NCBI RefSeq assembly: GCF_026262505.1
Contig: NC_067203.1
Location: 6,820,001 to 6,884,000, forward strand
Length of the DNA stretch: 64,000 nucleotides
Reading direction: 5' to 3'
DNA from: Trichomonas vaginalis G3
Taxonomy: Eukaryota; Parabasalia; Trichomonadida; Trichomonadidae
Each line of letters begins with the position of its first letter. The stretch's first letter is position 1. The notes beneath the pieces were generated by a model. That model was given only the letters and a program-made list of their open reading frames with translations, was not told the DNA's origin and did no database searches. Positions 17,008-25,799 of the stretch are shown here, piece after piece. The position numbers and the translations under genes were made by a program.

Positions 17008-17868
17008 TCAATACTTTTTCAGCACTTTTCCGTAGTTGTATATGAAAGACAATTCGAGATAAAAGTCATAGTACAATGGTATTATATGCTGCACACCGTT
17101 TGTTGTGAACCAAAATTGAAAGTCAGAGAAACTGTTACTAGGTGGTTCGTAGAATTTAGAAGCAAAGTCATAAAGGTCCTTACCGATACACAGAAAACTG
17201 TTGTTGCTTGAACTGAAACTTGCATGACACATGACATTTTGAGGGTCAAACACGTTTCTATAAACTGTCAAATCTGCTGGTGGGAGTATAAATTTAAATG
17301 GACCATCTGGTGGTAATGGTTCGTTCTGGTTTAGTAACCGAAGAAATTGTGCCCAAGAACGTTTGTCCACCCCCCAATATAAAAACTCTGTATCTCTTGG
17401 AGGGTTAATTTCAATCTTTTGAAATGAAACTGTGGAGTTCATCTTGTCGTATTCTAGCTTCAGATAGTATGTTCCATTTAGTAAAGAGTCGTATTTTTCT
17501 TGAAATTCCCAGTAGTATTTGTTTATTTGAGTTTGAAAGTCATTTAGAGTTTTTTCAAGACTTTCGTCTGAACGAATTGTAAAGATTTTCATTTCGTCAA
17601 ATTTTTCTATTAGACCATCAGAACCTTTATACTGACCATGAAAATATACTGCGAACATGAATGCATTAGTTCTATTTGAAAACAAAACTCTTCTAAATCC
17701 TATTGCCTTTGCATCTGAAGGACTTTGAAGCCAACGAATTGGATAGTCAAACCTGTATGCTCGGGATGAAATTTCTTCATCTGAAATATTCCTACCAGCG
17801 TTTGTAAAGATATAGTCTAACGGTTTTGTATCTGCTACTTTTGTTCTTTGTTTTTCAACCTGAAGCAT
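17008..17868 (-). CDS. Virion-like protein, paralog of the 24168 gene
   Basis: 286 residues starting MLQVEKQRTKVADTKPLDYI. Shares with the 24168 gene the pattern YRFDYPIRWLQSPSDAKAIG, FDPQNVMCHASFSS, FYEPPSNSFSDFQFWFTTNG and LYYDFYLELSFIYNY. The closing pattern (strand, polar turn, FYLEL strand) resembles the ends of jelly-roll or spike domains, but I do not recognise a family. Leader TTTTTACATATATAAAATG. In copy 3 the homolog (52856-53763) is cut by a hairpin-array element near its C-terminus. Confidence 0.75.
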   Translation of the reverse strand: MLQVEKQRTKVADTKPLDYIFTNAGRNISDEEISSRAYRFDYPIRWLQSPSDAKAIGFRRVLFSNRTNAFMFAVYFHGQYKGSDGLIEKFDEMKIFTIRSDESLEKTLNDFQTQINKYYWEFQEKYDSLLNGTYYLKLEYDKMNSTVSFQKIEINPPRDTEFLYWGVDKRSWAQFLRLLNQNEPLPPDGPFKFILPPADLTVYRNVFDPQNVMCHASFSSSNNSFLCIGKDLYDFASKFYEPPSNSFSDFQFWFTTNGVQHIIPLYYDFYLELSFIYNYGKVLKKY

Positions 17869-17904
17869 TTTATATATGTAAAAATATACTGTTTTAAAAA
17901 CGTT

Positions 17905-18488
17905 TTAAAATGGTATGCCATATAGCTTCTTGAATTTGTTAAGAAGTATTTTAACGTGTTTTCCATCTGTATCTCTAGTGTTTACATAAGCATAGCCTGC
18001 CTTAGTAAAACATACTTGTAATTTCCTATAGTTTACGCCGTATAAAAGTAGAAAGAGTCTTGTTCTTCGCTATAGTAGTAAAACTCAAACGTATGCTTAC
18101 CATAGTCTGTAATTTCAATTGTTTCATCTTCTAGTTCGTCGACAAATTCGAATACAATATCTCTAAAATTGCCTATGTTCTTATTGTTTTCAGAACGAGT
18201 GACCCAACGCAAGTTTTCAAGTCTATTGTCGTTTCTTATATGGTTTATATGGTCTACAAAAGGTAAATTGTTAGGATTCGGTATAAAATGAGTTGCAATG
18301 ACAACATGTTTAAGATAGTGTTTTCCACTCATCTTCATAGTAGCATATCCGTCATTTCGCTCCCATTCGCTTAAAACTCTTTTTGTCTTTTTGTTTCTGA
18401 CTTCAAATGACTCACAACAGTGAATTTCATATTTCTCATCTAACAAACAAGTTTCCCAACGGTCTTCTTCAACAAACTCAGCGTACAT
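17905..18488 (-). pseudogene. HNH endonuclease (homing type), frameshifted near C-terminus
   Basis: 151 codons are open from MYAEFVEEDRWETCLL. Residues 77-97 (FVDHINHIRNDNRL, ENLRWVT) are the HNH_3 signature of phage-type homing enzymes. After 18035 the frame closes, but another frame continues with NYRKLQVCFTKAGYAYVNTR and ends LYGIPF at 17905, so one indel probably removed the tail. It lies just downstream of PolB, a common place for homing endonucleases. Copy 3 keeps only its first ~20 codons. Confidence 0.8.
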
Positions 18489-18561
18489 TTCAAATAAAAT
18501 AAAAAAATGTTTTTTTAAAAAAATGTTTTATTTCATGCAATGTTTAACTTCATGCAATTTT

Positions 18562-20713
18562 TTATTTCATGCAATGTTTTATTTCTGTGCCGTCTTCAAG
18601 TATGGCCCAGTACTTCCTTTTCGATATTACATGAACTTCGGAAAATACCTTGTCTAGCTTAAAACAGCCCATCTTTTCACCGACTAAACCCATTTCAATG
18701 AGTTTGTTATAGCCTTCCTCGTTCGTCATGAGTGCATCGATGTTCTCATAGTATACCTTCACTTTGGATTTAACCTCGGAGAAGAATTTGTTGTAGTTGT
18801 CAAGGACTGCCTTTGCGAACTGAGGGTAGGACCAATGTTCGACAATAGGTTTTACTGTGGTTACTAAGCCACCTTGACCTTCGGTGAACTCGTATTTCAA
18901 AACAAAAGGGGAGAACCTTTCAACAAAGTTGTCGACCTTCTCATAGTGTTTACTCTTCATCTTTTGAGGTTTTTTAATGGAATATCCCCATGTCGAATTC
19001 ATAAGCAATTTGATTGTCATTGCAAGTTTGGGTTTGAAGCTTTCCTAATATCATACATTTGTTGTATGACTTTTCCAACTGTATAGTTCCTTCCCGGGAA
19101 CTCACCATCTTCGTTTGGAATTCCAGTCGGGATATATTGGACGAACCTCATGTACGCAGCGTTAAGGTCGACATAGTATATTTTTTCATATGAGTCGAAC
19201 TTGTCGCATCCAATCGGTCCAGTTCGTGGAAATTCAAGTGAGTCTCTTATCTTCTGAGAAACCTCGCCTGTTATCTCATAAACATCGTCAAAGCAACCTG
19301 TTTCATATAAAACCTTCTGACCTAACTCTGATGCTCTCCAATACAATTTGACGTCGACTGGATGTCTCAATGGAAGTTTGTTTATAGCATCTTGAAGTTC
19401 TTGCAACCTCATTGGAAGTTCTTCTGGTTCAGGTTGGTATCCGAACAATCCAACTCCTTTTGGAGCTGTGTACTTCTTTTGTGCTATAACTTTGTCTGGA
19501 ACAACTTTTGGTCTTACCAACAATGAAAAGTTTGTTTCGTCTTTTGGTACAAAAGTTTCTGTCAGCTTGTCATCTGGAATTGGTTCCAACAAGCCTTTCT
19601 CGAAAAGAATGTTAACAGCTCTGACAATGTTGCACTTACCTTTTCCGAACAATGGGTTTGTAAGACTTTCGTTCAACATGAAGTGGTTGTGGACAAGTAC
19701 AATCTTCAACCATGGCAATTTGAAGTCAACTACATAGTCATCGTGTGAAGAACCTTTCTCAGTCGGAATGTTGACTCGGATATTGACATTTGCCAACGGT
19801 GCAATTTTTGTCAATTGACTTCTGAGAATGTACCTTGTCTTAACACATGACTCAAGATACTTCATCTTCTCATCTGTAACAAGACCAGAGTTCCTGAGAC
19901 ATGTAAGAATACAAGGTTCATTGACAATTTTTTCAATTGAATTGTAAATTCCATACCTTGTCAGGTTAATGTCAGACTTATTTCTGAACGGGAAATACCC
20001 AGCATGTTGTCTGACTGCTTGAGGGTTGGGTTGATACCATTCGAACTTCACGCTTGCAATTCCTTCAATTGCATTCAAAATGTCTGAGTCGGAGTCAACA
20101 TTTGTTCTCTCTTTGTAGTCTTGAAAGCGTCAAGAAGTTGTGCGGCTGTTGTGACATTGCCATGTGCATAGTAAATATGACCATCTAAATCTGTTACGGT
20201 TAGTCTGAGATTGTATCCTTTCTTATTTCCGTCTTGTATGGCAGCAAGTACTCCCATGAAGCCTTCTTTGTTCTTTCCTTCGTCAAAGTTTACTGTAAAG
20301 GTTCGACCAGAAGTAATTTTACTTCTAACCTCGCGATACTTTTCATATGCATATCTTGTTCTTTCCATGGGAGCATGTGCGTCTTCACCTTTTCCTTTTT
20401 TCCTTCTCAAGGGATGCAATTGTTCGTCATGTTTCCAGTAGAATCTGGCAAAGCCGTCGTGTCCCTCAACTTGAGGTTCAGTAACATTGAAAGGCATGTC
20501 CATAAGCCGTTCTTCTTCTAACCTCTCTAATCTGTTTGGATAATTTGCGCGTGCTGTTTTTAAGTCCATTTCGTAGGTCAGACCAGACAATTTGTCATAG
20601 ACTTTTATTGGCTTTCCCTTCTTATATTTAAACTTCTTTGAAACTCTCCAACCATATCTTTCTAACTCTGCTTTTATTCTAGCAGACCTTCTATCCATTC
20701 TATACGGGGGCAT
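18562..20713 (-). pseudogene. Protein-primed family B DNA polymerase, two frameshifts
   Basis: Adding back two single bases (one missing near 19028 in GGGG, one near 20088 after an ATG) gives a 717-residue frame; copy 3 is open across both points. Motif A YYVDLNAAYM near residue 525, motif B KLLMNSTWGY near 570 and a motif C-like YYENIDALMT near 665. The N-terminal ~210 residues are basic (MPPYRMDRRSARIKAELERY); exonuclease motifs are not obvious. It should replicate the element with a terminal protein primer. Start ATG 20713 follows TTTTTATAAAA; the longer upstream ORF is a chance extension through another gene. Confidence 0.88.
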
Positions 20714-20742
20714 TTTTATAAAAATAAAAAAATGTTTTTTCT

Positions 20743-21325
20743 TTACTTTACATAACCACCGGCTGCCATAAGTCTTTGACGCCAACCCATACCAGCTAAT
20801 GAAGGTTGGCTTGGTTTAGTCTGGAGACTAAACTTTGGTTTTGGTTTATCTTCAGTTTTTGGCTTCCCTTCTTCTATCTGTTTTTCGTCACTTTTCGGTT
20901 CATCTGACTTTACTTCACTTGCTGGAATAGTTGTGTCGTTAATATCTTCATAAATGTCATATGCCATTGTTTCTGTTTTCCTTTCAACTTTTTGTGTTTG
21001 TTGTAAAGTTTAGAATATTTCGACTCTAAGTCAATGAGATGTTCTATAATGAACTGTTGGTCAGTGAAGTAAACTTTTCCATCTGTTGTCTCGAAAGCTC
21101 CTTCAGACTTCAATATTTTATTTGTGAGAGTCTGTTTCTTTTTTGAGATACTTGCCGTTCCATTTTTATGAAAAGTGACTTTGTAGTTAGAGTTTGTATT
21201 TCCAGACCCACACTTTCTATTATTGAATTTTTCTCTTCATCTGTAAGTTCTTTGACAGGTTTTGACAATGGTTCTGAACTTTTTGTTTGTGGTGTCAAAT
21301 CTACCGTTTCAACTTCTTCGGTCAT
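20743..21325 (-). pseudogene. Unknown 194-residue protein, frameshifted into three pieces
   Basis: Starts MTEEVETVDLTPQTKSSEPL. Two missing bases (near 21212 and 20970) relative to copy 3 break it; restoring two bases gives 195 codons. The middle is Lys/Tyr-rich coiled coil (LIDLESKYSKLYNKHKKLKG), followed by an acidic Pro/Lys linker and a conserved end GMGWRQRLMAAGGYVK. Function unknown. Position directly upstream of PolB raises terminal protein as one possibility, without direct evidence. Confidence 0.7.
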
Positions 21326-21344
21326 TTCATCTCAGTAAAAAAAT

Positions 21345-21500
21345 TTAGTTTGGTTTGTTTTCAACTGGTTGTTGAGGTTTTTTAAGTCGGTCTAAAACTT
21401 CTTGAGGTATAGGAAGAACTTGACAAACACGTGGTTGTGTAACTGCTGGAAGCCGACAAAGCCATCTTGAGCCCATTTGTCTCAATGCTGTATTGTTCAT
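21345..21500 (-). CDS. Small 51-residue protein
   Basis: Reads MNNTALRQMGSRWLCRLPAV and ends KKPQQPVENKPN. Accepted because it fills the gap exactly and its leader TTTTTTACTGAGATGAAATG is the same as that of the next gene at 21325. Copy 3 has a version with indels (56687-56837). No family recognised. Confidence 0.6.
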   Translation of the reverse strand: MNNTALRQMGSRWLCRLPAVTQPRVCQVLPIPQEVLDRLKKPQQPVENKPN

Positions 21501-21519
21501 TTCATCTCAGTAAAAAATT

Positions 21520-21921
21520 TTACATTCCCCACGTTTGAGGCGGTTGAGGTTGGTTGTTGTTTACCCACTGTTGTGCATGGTTATATCCTCTGTTAAAGAA
21601 TCTTTCACCTTGGTCCATATAGTGCCCTGCTTGGTTATAGTAGTCATTTGCTTTGTTATAGTAGTTTCCTGCTTGTCTTCCTACATTGTCCATCCATCCT
21701 TGAACTTTTCCTCTTGTTTCAGGATTTGGAATAAGATTTGCTGCATCTCGTGCTACCTCCCAACCTTTCTGTACAGTTTGTATAATAGGTTGTGCTTTCT
21801 CTTTCAGTATACCTAATGTACTCAAAATCTTCCTTCCAATTCCAAATGCACCTCTGGCTAGTGTTCCCACTGCGGGTAAAAATCTAGATGCGACTCCTGC
21901 TAATGCGCCAAATAAACCCAT
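21520..21921 (-). CDS. MGLF amphipathic putative virion protein
   Basis: 133 residues. N-terminus MGLFGALAGVASRFLPAVGT is hydrophobic/amphipathic with a Gly at position 2 that could be myristoylated; the C-terminal half is Tyr/Asn/Gln-rich (NYYNKANDYYNQAGHYMDQG). Small amphipathic proteins of this kind disrupt membranes in adenovirus (protein VI) and related capsids; the link is by analogy. Divergent from the integrase gene with a 16-bp spacer. Confidence 0.7.
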   Translation of the reverse strand: MGLFGALAGVASRFLPAVGTLARGAFGIGRKILSTLGILKEKAQPIIQTVQKGWEVARDAANLIPNPETRGKVQGWMDNVGRQAGNYYNKANDYYNQAGHYMDQGERFFNRGYNHAQQWVNNNQPQPPQTWGM

Positions 21922-21937
21922 TTCTTATGGGTTAAAA
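21922..21937. promoter_or_regulatory. 16-bp bidirectional start region
   Basis: TTCTTATGGGTTAAAA separates the starts of the MGLF protein (minus) and integrase (plus). Copy 3 keeps it as TTCTTATAGGGTAAAAA at 57258-57274. Confidence 0.5.
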
Positions 21938-22890
21938 ATGACGAATTCAAACAAGGACCCGTATGTTTCTAAGCAACAAAGAAAGCACTCATGGTAAAAA
22001 TCTTTAGTTCAACACCAAATGCTTGGTTTATGGATATCTTGGAAAACATTCCGAGATATAGAGAAGATGGACCACCATACTGGCTAATATTTGTCGGTCA
22101 AAACACAAGATACTGTGAAGCCATACCATTATGGTCCAAAAATATTTTAGATGTGAAAACTGCTTTGACAATATTCGTTGACAAATACCATCCAACAAAA
22201 CTGACATCTGACTGTGAAAGTTCTTTCAAATCAGATATTAAAAACTATCTGCGTTCAAAAAATGTAAACCAATATTTCATTGTCGACCAAAACCATTCTG
22301 CTCTTGGTGTCATTGACAGTTGTATAAAAATCTTAAGAGACTTAAACCAACCACAAGGTGGTGAGGTAGATGAAATGTCATATGACGACAAGTATAGACA
22401 CTTCTCCATGGCAAAGATGAGACAAGTTTTAAATATTTACAATAGCCGTAAACAAAAAGGTTTGGGAAACCACTCCCCCGAAGAAATGAAAAACAACCCC
22501 GACTTAGAGAAAGACTATATATTTAATAGTTTAGTCAAAAGAGAACAAGAAAGAATGCCGGGCTTCAAACTTAAGAAAGGTGACAAAGTAAAAATAGAAA
22601 TACCTAAACGCGACCCATATGAAAATACTATTGACTATGACAACAATGGGAACTCGACAGGTACTCGCATTCGTGTTCGTAAAAATAGAAGAAAGTATAC
22701 AAGAGAATATTATGAAGTTTTAGGCAAACATGGCAAAATGTACAGACTGCAAGCAGAAGATAAAACTACTATTGTCAGACCTCGTTTCAAACTTGTCAAA
22801 GTTCAAGGTGGTATACTTTCAAAGACAGTTCCTAACAAATATAAGACAACTCCTGACGAATATGCTAAAGAAGTTGAAAATGACGACTAA
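21938..22890 (+). pseudogene. Retroviral-type integrase, one frameshift near the start
   Basis: Adding one base near 21971 gives 317 residues (copy 3 reads MTNPNKDPYVSKATKKAL there); from 21991 the frame is open. Catalytic core: D in AWFMDILENIP, D in LTSDCESSF, and at the third position GVIDSC, so Asp replaces the usual Glu. The C-terminal part (REYYEVLGKHGKMYRLQAED, VRPRFKLVKV) looks like an SH3/chromo-type tail. No HHCC zinc finger. It would insert the element and make the 5-bp duplication. Its 3' end overlaps the convergent fiber gene. Confidence 0.85.
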
Positions 22891-22937
22891 GCATTCTATA
22901 CCATGCGTAAACTGTCATGTAAGGTGGCATGTAGTCT

Positions 22938-24149
22938 TTACTTTGTCCCGTTGTTTGCGTATCCTGAAACGCGATGTGTATGGTTTCCTTCTCCCTGAGT
23001 GTCACTCCAGTAACAATTTATAGCAAACTTAACGTCGTCTTTAACATCATATCCTTTACCTTTTTTCATTGCTGACCAATCCCAAAATCTATGCTTATGC
23101 CAACCTGCTTCAGATGTACTTAAATCTATGTAGTGACTGTGTGCAGGTAAATTTTCACCTGAAATCGTTTTACTTCCACCTGTTTCCTTTGAAGAGTTTG
23201 CACAATACAAAAACCTGTCGACTATTTGAGTCCAAGTTCCAAAACCAAGTACTACTTCTGGTCTGGTAGAGTTCATTGACGTGTAAATAGAACCTATAGG
23301 ATATACTGTTTGAAGTATTTCTGTCTTTAACGTTTGAAGCTCTGTTTTGTCAGCTTTTTTATCATATAAATCTTGAGCAGTGAATTTAACTTTGTTTTCA
23401 TCCTCCATGACATAGACATTTCTACATCTAGTGTATTTCATCGTTGTTATGTCTTCTTCCGATGTTAAACCTTGTGGAAAGTTAGGAGGTTTCCAATCTA
23501 ATACATCCCCACCAGCTCCTTCAACCGTTCCTTCAATATTTTCTATACCAACAGTTGCGAAGAAATCGTGTGTATGGTTCTTATCTGCTTTCTTTTCAAG
23601 GCTAACGTTTAAGTCTGTTATTTCAGAAGATGTATGTGTATGTCCAACGTCACTTTTCCTGTTTAAGGTTTCTTGTAAGTTTGTAATATTTGCAATGGTA
23701 TGTGTATGAGTCTTTTTAGAATATTCTTTGTCAGCTCTTGTCACTTCACTTGACATTTTATTGTCAACATATGTTTTGTCCGCTAGTTCAGGATGAGTAT
23801 GTTCTTTCGTTGCATAAGCTTTGTTAGCTCTTTCTTCTTCTTTTGCTATTGCATCGTCTACATATGTTTTGTCAGCTTTCTTTTCAACATCTGCTTTCAA
23901 AAGAAGTTCATCTATAGGCTTCTCGTTTAAAGTTCTTTTTGTTGGATTTATACAAACAGTATGGTTCTTACTGTCTTGAAACAGAAACTCGTCTGTCATT
24001 GGGTTTATCGTCAGTTTTAAGTTTCCTTCTTTCAATGACTCAGATATCTTAGAATAGTTTGAAAAGTTTGTTGTGTTCTTATTTAGAGCTTGTACAATGA
24101 GTTGTCGGTTGTGTTGTATTTCTCTCATAGACGCTGTTTCTTTCGACAT
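22938..24149 (-). CDS. Fiber/spike protein with HxH repeats and tail-collar-like end
   Basis: 403 residues. N-terminal region MSKETASMREIQHNRQLIVQ, then repeated units with HTH motifs (KEHTHPEL, KKTHTHTI, VGHTHTSS, KNHTHDFF) separated by coiled linkers (ITNLQETLNRKS). C-terminal YPIGSIYTSMNSTRPEVVLG, GTWTQIVDRFLYCA, SGENLPAHSHYID and GEGNHTH match the collar-type domain of phage tail fibers. HxH motifs bind metal in phage T4 needle proteins. Two bases missing near 22967 change the end relative to copy 3 (MPPYMTVYAWYR is out of frame here). Likely the host-attachment fiber. Confidence 0.75.
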   Translation of the reverse strand: MSKETASMREIQHNRQLIVQALNKNTTNFSNYSKISESLKEGNLKLTINPMTDEFLFQDSKNHTVCINPTKRTLNEKPIDELLLKADVEKKADKTYVDDAIAKEEERANKAYATKEHTHPELADKTYVDNKMSSEVTRADKEYSKKTHTHTIANITNLQETLNRKSDVGHTHTSSEITDLNVSLEKKADKNHTHDFFATVGIENIEGTVEGAGGDVLDWKPPNFPQGLTSEEDITTMKYTRCRNVYVMEDENKVKFTAQDLYDKKADKTELQTLKTEILQTVYPIGSIYTSMNSTRPEVVLGFGTWTQIVDRFLYCANSSKETGGSKTISGENLPAHSHYIDLSTSEAGWHKHRFWDWSAMKKGKGYDVKDDVKFAINCYWSDTQGEGNHTHRVSGYANNGTK

Positions 24150-24167
24150 TTTTATTCTAGATAAAAT
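24150..24167. promoter_or_regulatory. 18-bp near-palindromic bidirectional start region
   Basis: TTTTTATTCTAGATAAA between the fiber ATG (minus) and the 24168 ATG (plus). TTTATTCTAGATAAA is almost self-complementary, so both genes see the same motif. Confidence 0.6.
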
Positions 24168-25016
24168 ATGCTTTCAATAGAAAAAGAAAATTCAAGAGTT
24201 GCTACAACTAAACCATTAGATGAACTTTTTACGAATGTCGGTCAAAAGTTTGAGACAGAGACCGTAAAGCATGAAGGCTATCGTTTTGACTACCCACTAA
24301 GATGGTTAAGAGACCCATCCGTCACAAAAGCTATTGGCTTTCGTAGAATGAAGTTCATTTCAGAAGCCATACATGGTTTCCCATTTACGGTCGCTTTTGA
24401 AATTCGATACTATAACAAAGAAAAACATACGTATGAGAAATTTGAACAGGGAAAACTTTTACAAGTGAATTTGCTTGTAAACTTAGAAACAACTCTTCAA
24501 GCTTTTCAAGAAAAAATAAACGATATCTATCTCGAATATGCAAAACAGTACAACATTGACGAAGGAGAGTACCATCTCGATATTTTATATGACAGGAAAA
24601 ATGCAACTGTTAAAATCAATAGAATAGAAGACCTTGGAGAAGACGTTTATATTTCTACAAAATATAACAACTTGGCATGGTATAGATTTTTGAGGATGTT
24701 AAATCAGCCTGCAGAATATCCAGTACACCCGAACTTTTATGAAGTCGAAAACCCTAATGGAACATATGAAAATGTTTTCGACTCAGATGCTATTATAGTT
24801 CATGCTTCATTTTCTGGTGCACAAAACTCTTTTTTATGCTTGGCAAATGACTTTTACGAAAAACCTACAAAGCTATATGAACCACCAAGTGGAAGTATTT
24901 CAGACTTTCAAGTATGGTTTACAACAGATGGAAGAAAGAGAATAGTTCCATTATACCATGCGTTTTACTTAGAACTTAGTCTCATATACAACTACTATCG
25001 AACGGTAAAAATATAA
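24168..25016 (+). CDS. Virion-like protein, paralog of the 17008 gene
   Basis: 282 residues starting MLSIEKENSRVATTKPLDEL. Shares the YRFDYPLRWLRDPSVTKAIG block near the start and the HASFSGAQNSFLCLANDFY / PLYHAFYLELSLIYNYY blocks near the end with the 286-residue paralog; the middle (~100-190) is much more divergent. Paired head to head with the fiber gene, which hints at a partner role at the virion surface. Family unknown. Copy 1 has the last 58 codons at position 1. Confidence 0.75.
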   Translation: MLSIEKENSRVATTKPLDELFTNVGQKFETETVKHEGYRFDYPLRWLRDPSVTKAIGFRRMKFISEAIHGFPFTVAFEIRYYNKEKHTYEKFEQGKLLQVNLLVNLETTLQAFQEKINDIYLEYAKQYNIDEGEYHLDILYDRKNATVKINRIEDLGEDVYISTKYNNLAWYRFLRMLNQPAEYPVHPNFYEVENPNGTYENVFDSDAIIVHASFSGAQNSFLCLANDFYEKPTKLYEPPSGSISDFQVWFTTDGRKRIVPLYHAFYLELSLIYNYYRTVKI

Positions 25017-25020
25017 TCTT

Positions 25021-25263
25021 TTAATACGGTTGAGGTGTTGGATTTGGTTGCCAACTAGACTGTGGTGCAGGTTCAGGCTGTTGTATAACAGGAGCTTGTT
25101 CTTCTGGTTCAGGGTCTTTAGGTATAATACCAACGAACTGACCTACTCTTTTACCAATATTTTTGACTCCGTTCCAAATTCCTCTTCCTACGGTTTTTAT
25201 TCCATTCCATATACCTCTTCCAACATTTCGAAAGAAGTTTCCTATCTTACTGAAGAAACCCAT
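25021..25263 (-). CDS. MGFF amphipathic small virion-like protein
   Basis: 80 residues. N-terminal 45 residues contain two copies of the pattern VGRGIWNGIKTVGRGIWNGV, basic and amphipathic, preceded by MGFFSKIGNFF. The C-terminal tail is Pro/Gln/Glu-rich (PEPEEQAPVIQQPEPAPQ). Gly-2 could be myristoylated. Together with the 21520 gene it makes a pair of small MG(L/F)F membrane-active candidates. Convergent with the 24168 gene, 4 bp away. Confidence 0.7.
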   Translation of the reverse strand: MGFFSKIGNFFRNVGRGIWNGIKTVGRGIWNGVKNIGKRVGQFVGIIPKDPEPEEQAPVIQQPEPAPQSSWQPNPTPQPY

Positions 25264-25281
25264 TTTACTATATGTAAAAAT

Positions 25282-25644
25282 CTAATGTCCGCCTAGTCTC
25301 TTACGTTTCCTGTTGAGTTCCATAGCATTCTTTAACTGGAGCTCATACATTCTGTTTCTCCTCTGGTAGAAAACATATTCTGGGTCAACTCCTGTGTTCG
25401 CGTCATCTGCATAAAGTTGTTTATATCCCACTTCAGGGTTTGTATAAAACTCTTTCCATCTCATATTTGCATACCATGGTGGCAAACCTAACGCAGCGTC
25501 ATTTGACATGGCAGTTTGCATTTGTACATCTGTTGGCACTTGACCATAGTTTGCCATTGCAGTTTGTATTCTAACTTCATTTGGAATATTCTCTGGGTTT
25601 GGTTGTCCGGGTTTCTGTGCATTCGCTAAGTTCTGTGCGTCCAT
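25282..25644 (-). CDS. Unknown 120-residue protein
   Basis: Reads MDAQNLANAQKPGQPNPENI, with two related TAM(A/S)N units (RIQTAMANYGQVPTDVQMQT), then WYANMRWKEFYTNPEVGYKQ and a basic end RRNRMYELQLKNAMELNRKR. Leader TTTTTATCTAATATTAAATG. Function unknown; a minor virion or DNA-associated protein would fit the basic tail. Confidence 0.7.
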   Translation of the reverse strand: MDAQNLANAQKPGQPNPENIPNEVRIQTAMANYGQVPTDVQMQTAMSNDAALGLPPWYANMRWKEFYTNPEVGYKQLYADDANTGVDPEYVFYQRRNRMYELQLKNAMELNRKRKRLGGH

Positions 25645-25667
25645 TTAATATTAGATAAAAATATCTC

Positions 25668-25799
25668 TTACGAGTACATATGCTGAACATTTGCTGGTAT
25701 TGGTTCATCTTCATATTCTCTATATCTTTCTGCCACGTCAAATAAGTAAATGACACAATGGAAAAAACCTAAAACAAGTAGTCCTATTTCAAACCACAT
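25668..25799 (-). CDS. 43-residue single-pass membrane protein
   Basis: Reads MWFEIGLLVLGFFHCVIYLF, then a polar tail (DVAERYREYEDEP). One transmembrane segment, residues 5-20. The start lies inside the methyltransferase 3' end (16-bp overlap, other frame). Seen also in copy 1 with a one-base difference. Could be a virion or host membrane protein; no family assigned. Confidence 0.5.
   Translation of the reverse strand: MWFEIGLLVLGFFHCVIYLFDVAERYREYEDEPIPANVQHMYS

Noticed and set aside
20714-20785. Longer start for the PolB gene (MASKTYGSRWLCKV...)
   Set aside because: The extension runs through the leader and the end of the upstream gene. ATG 20713 has the TTTTTATAAAA leader shared with the helicase.
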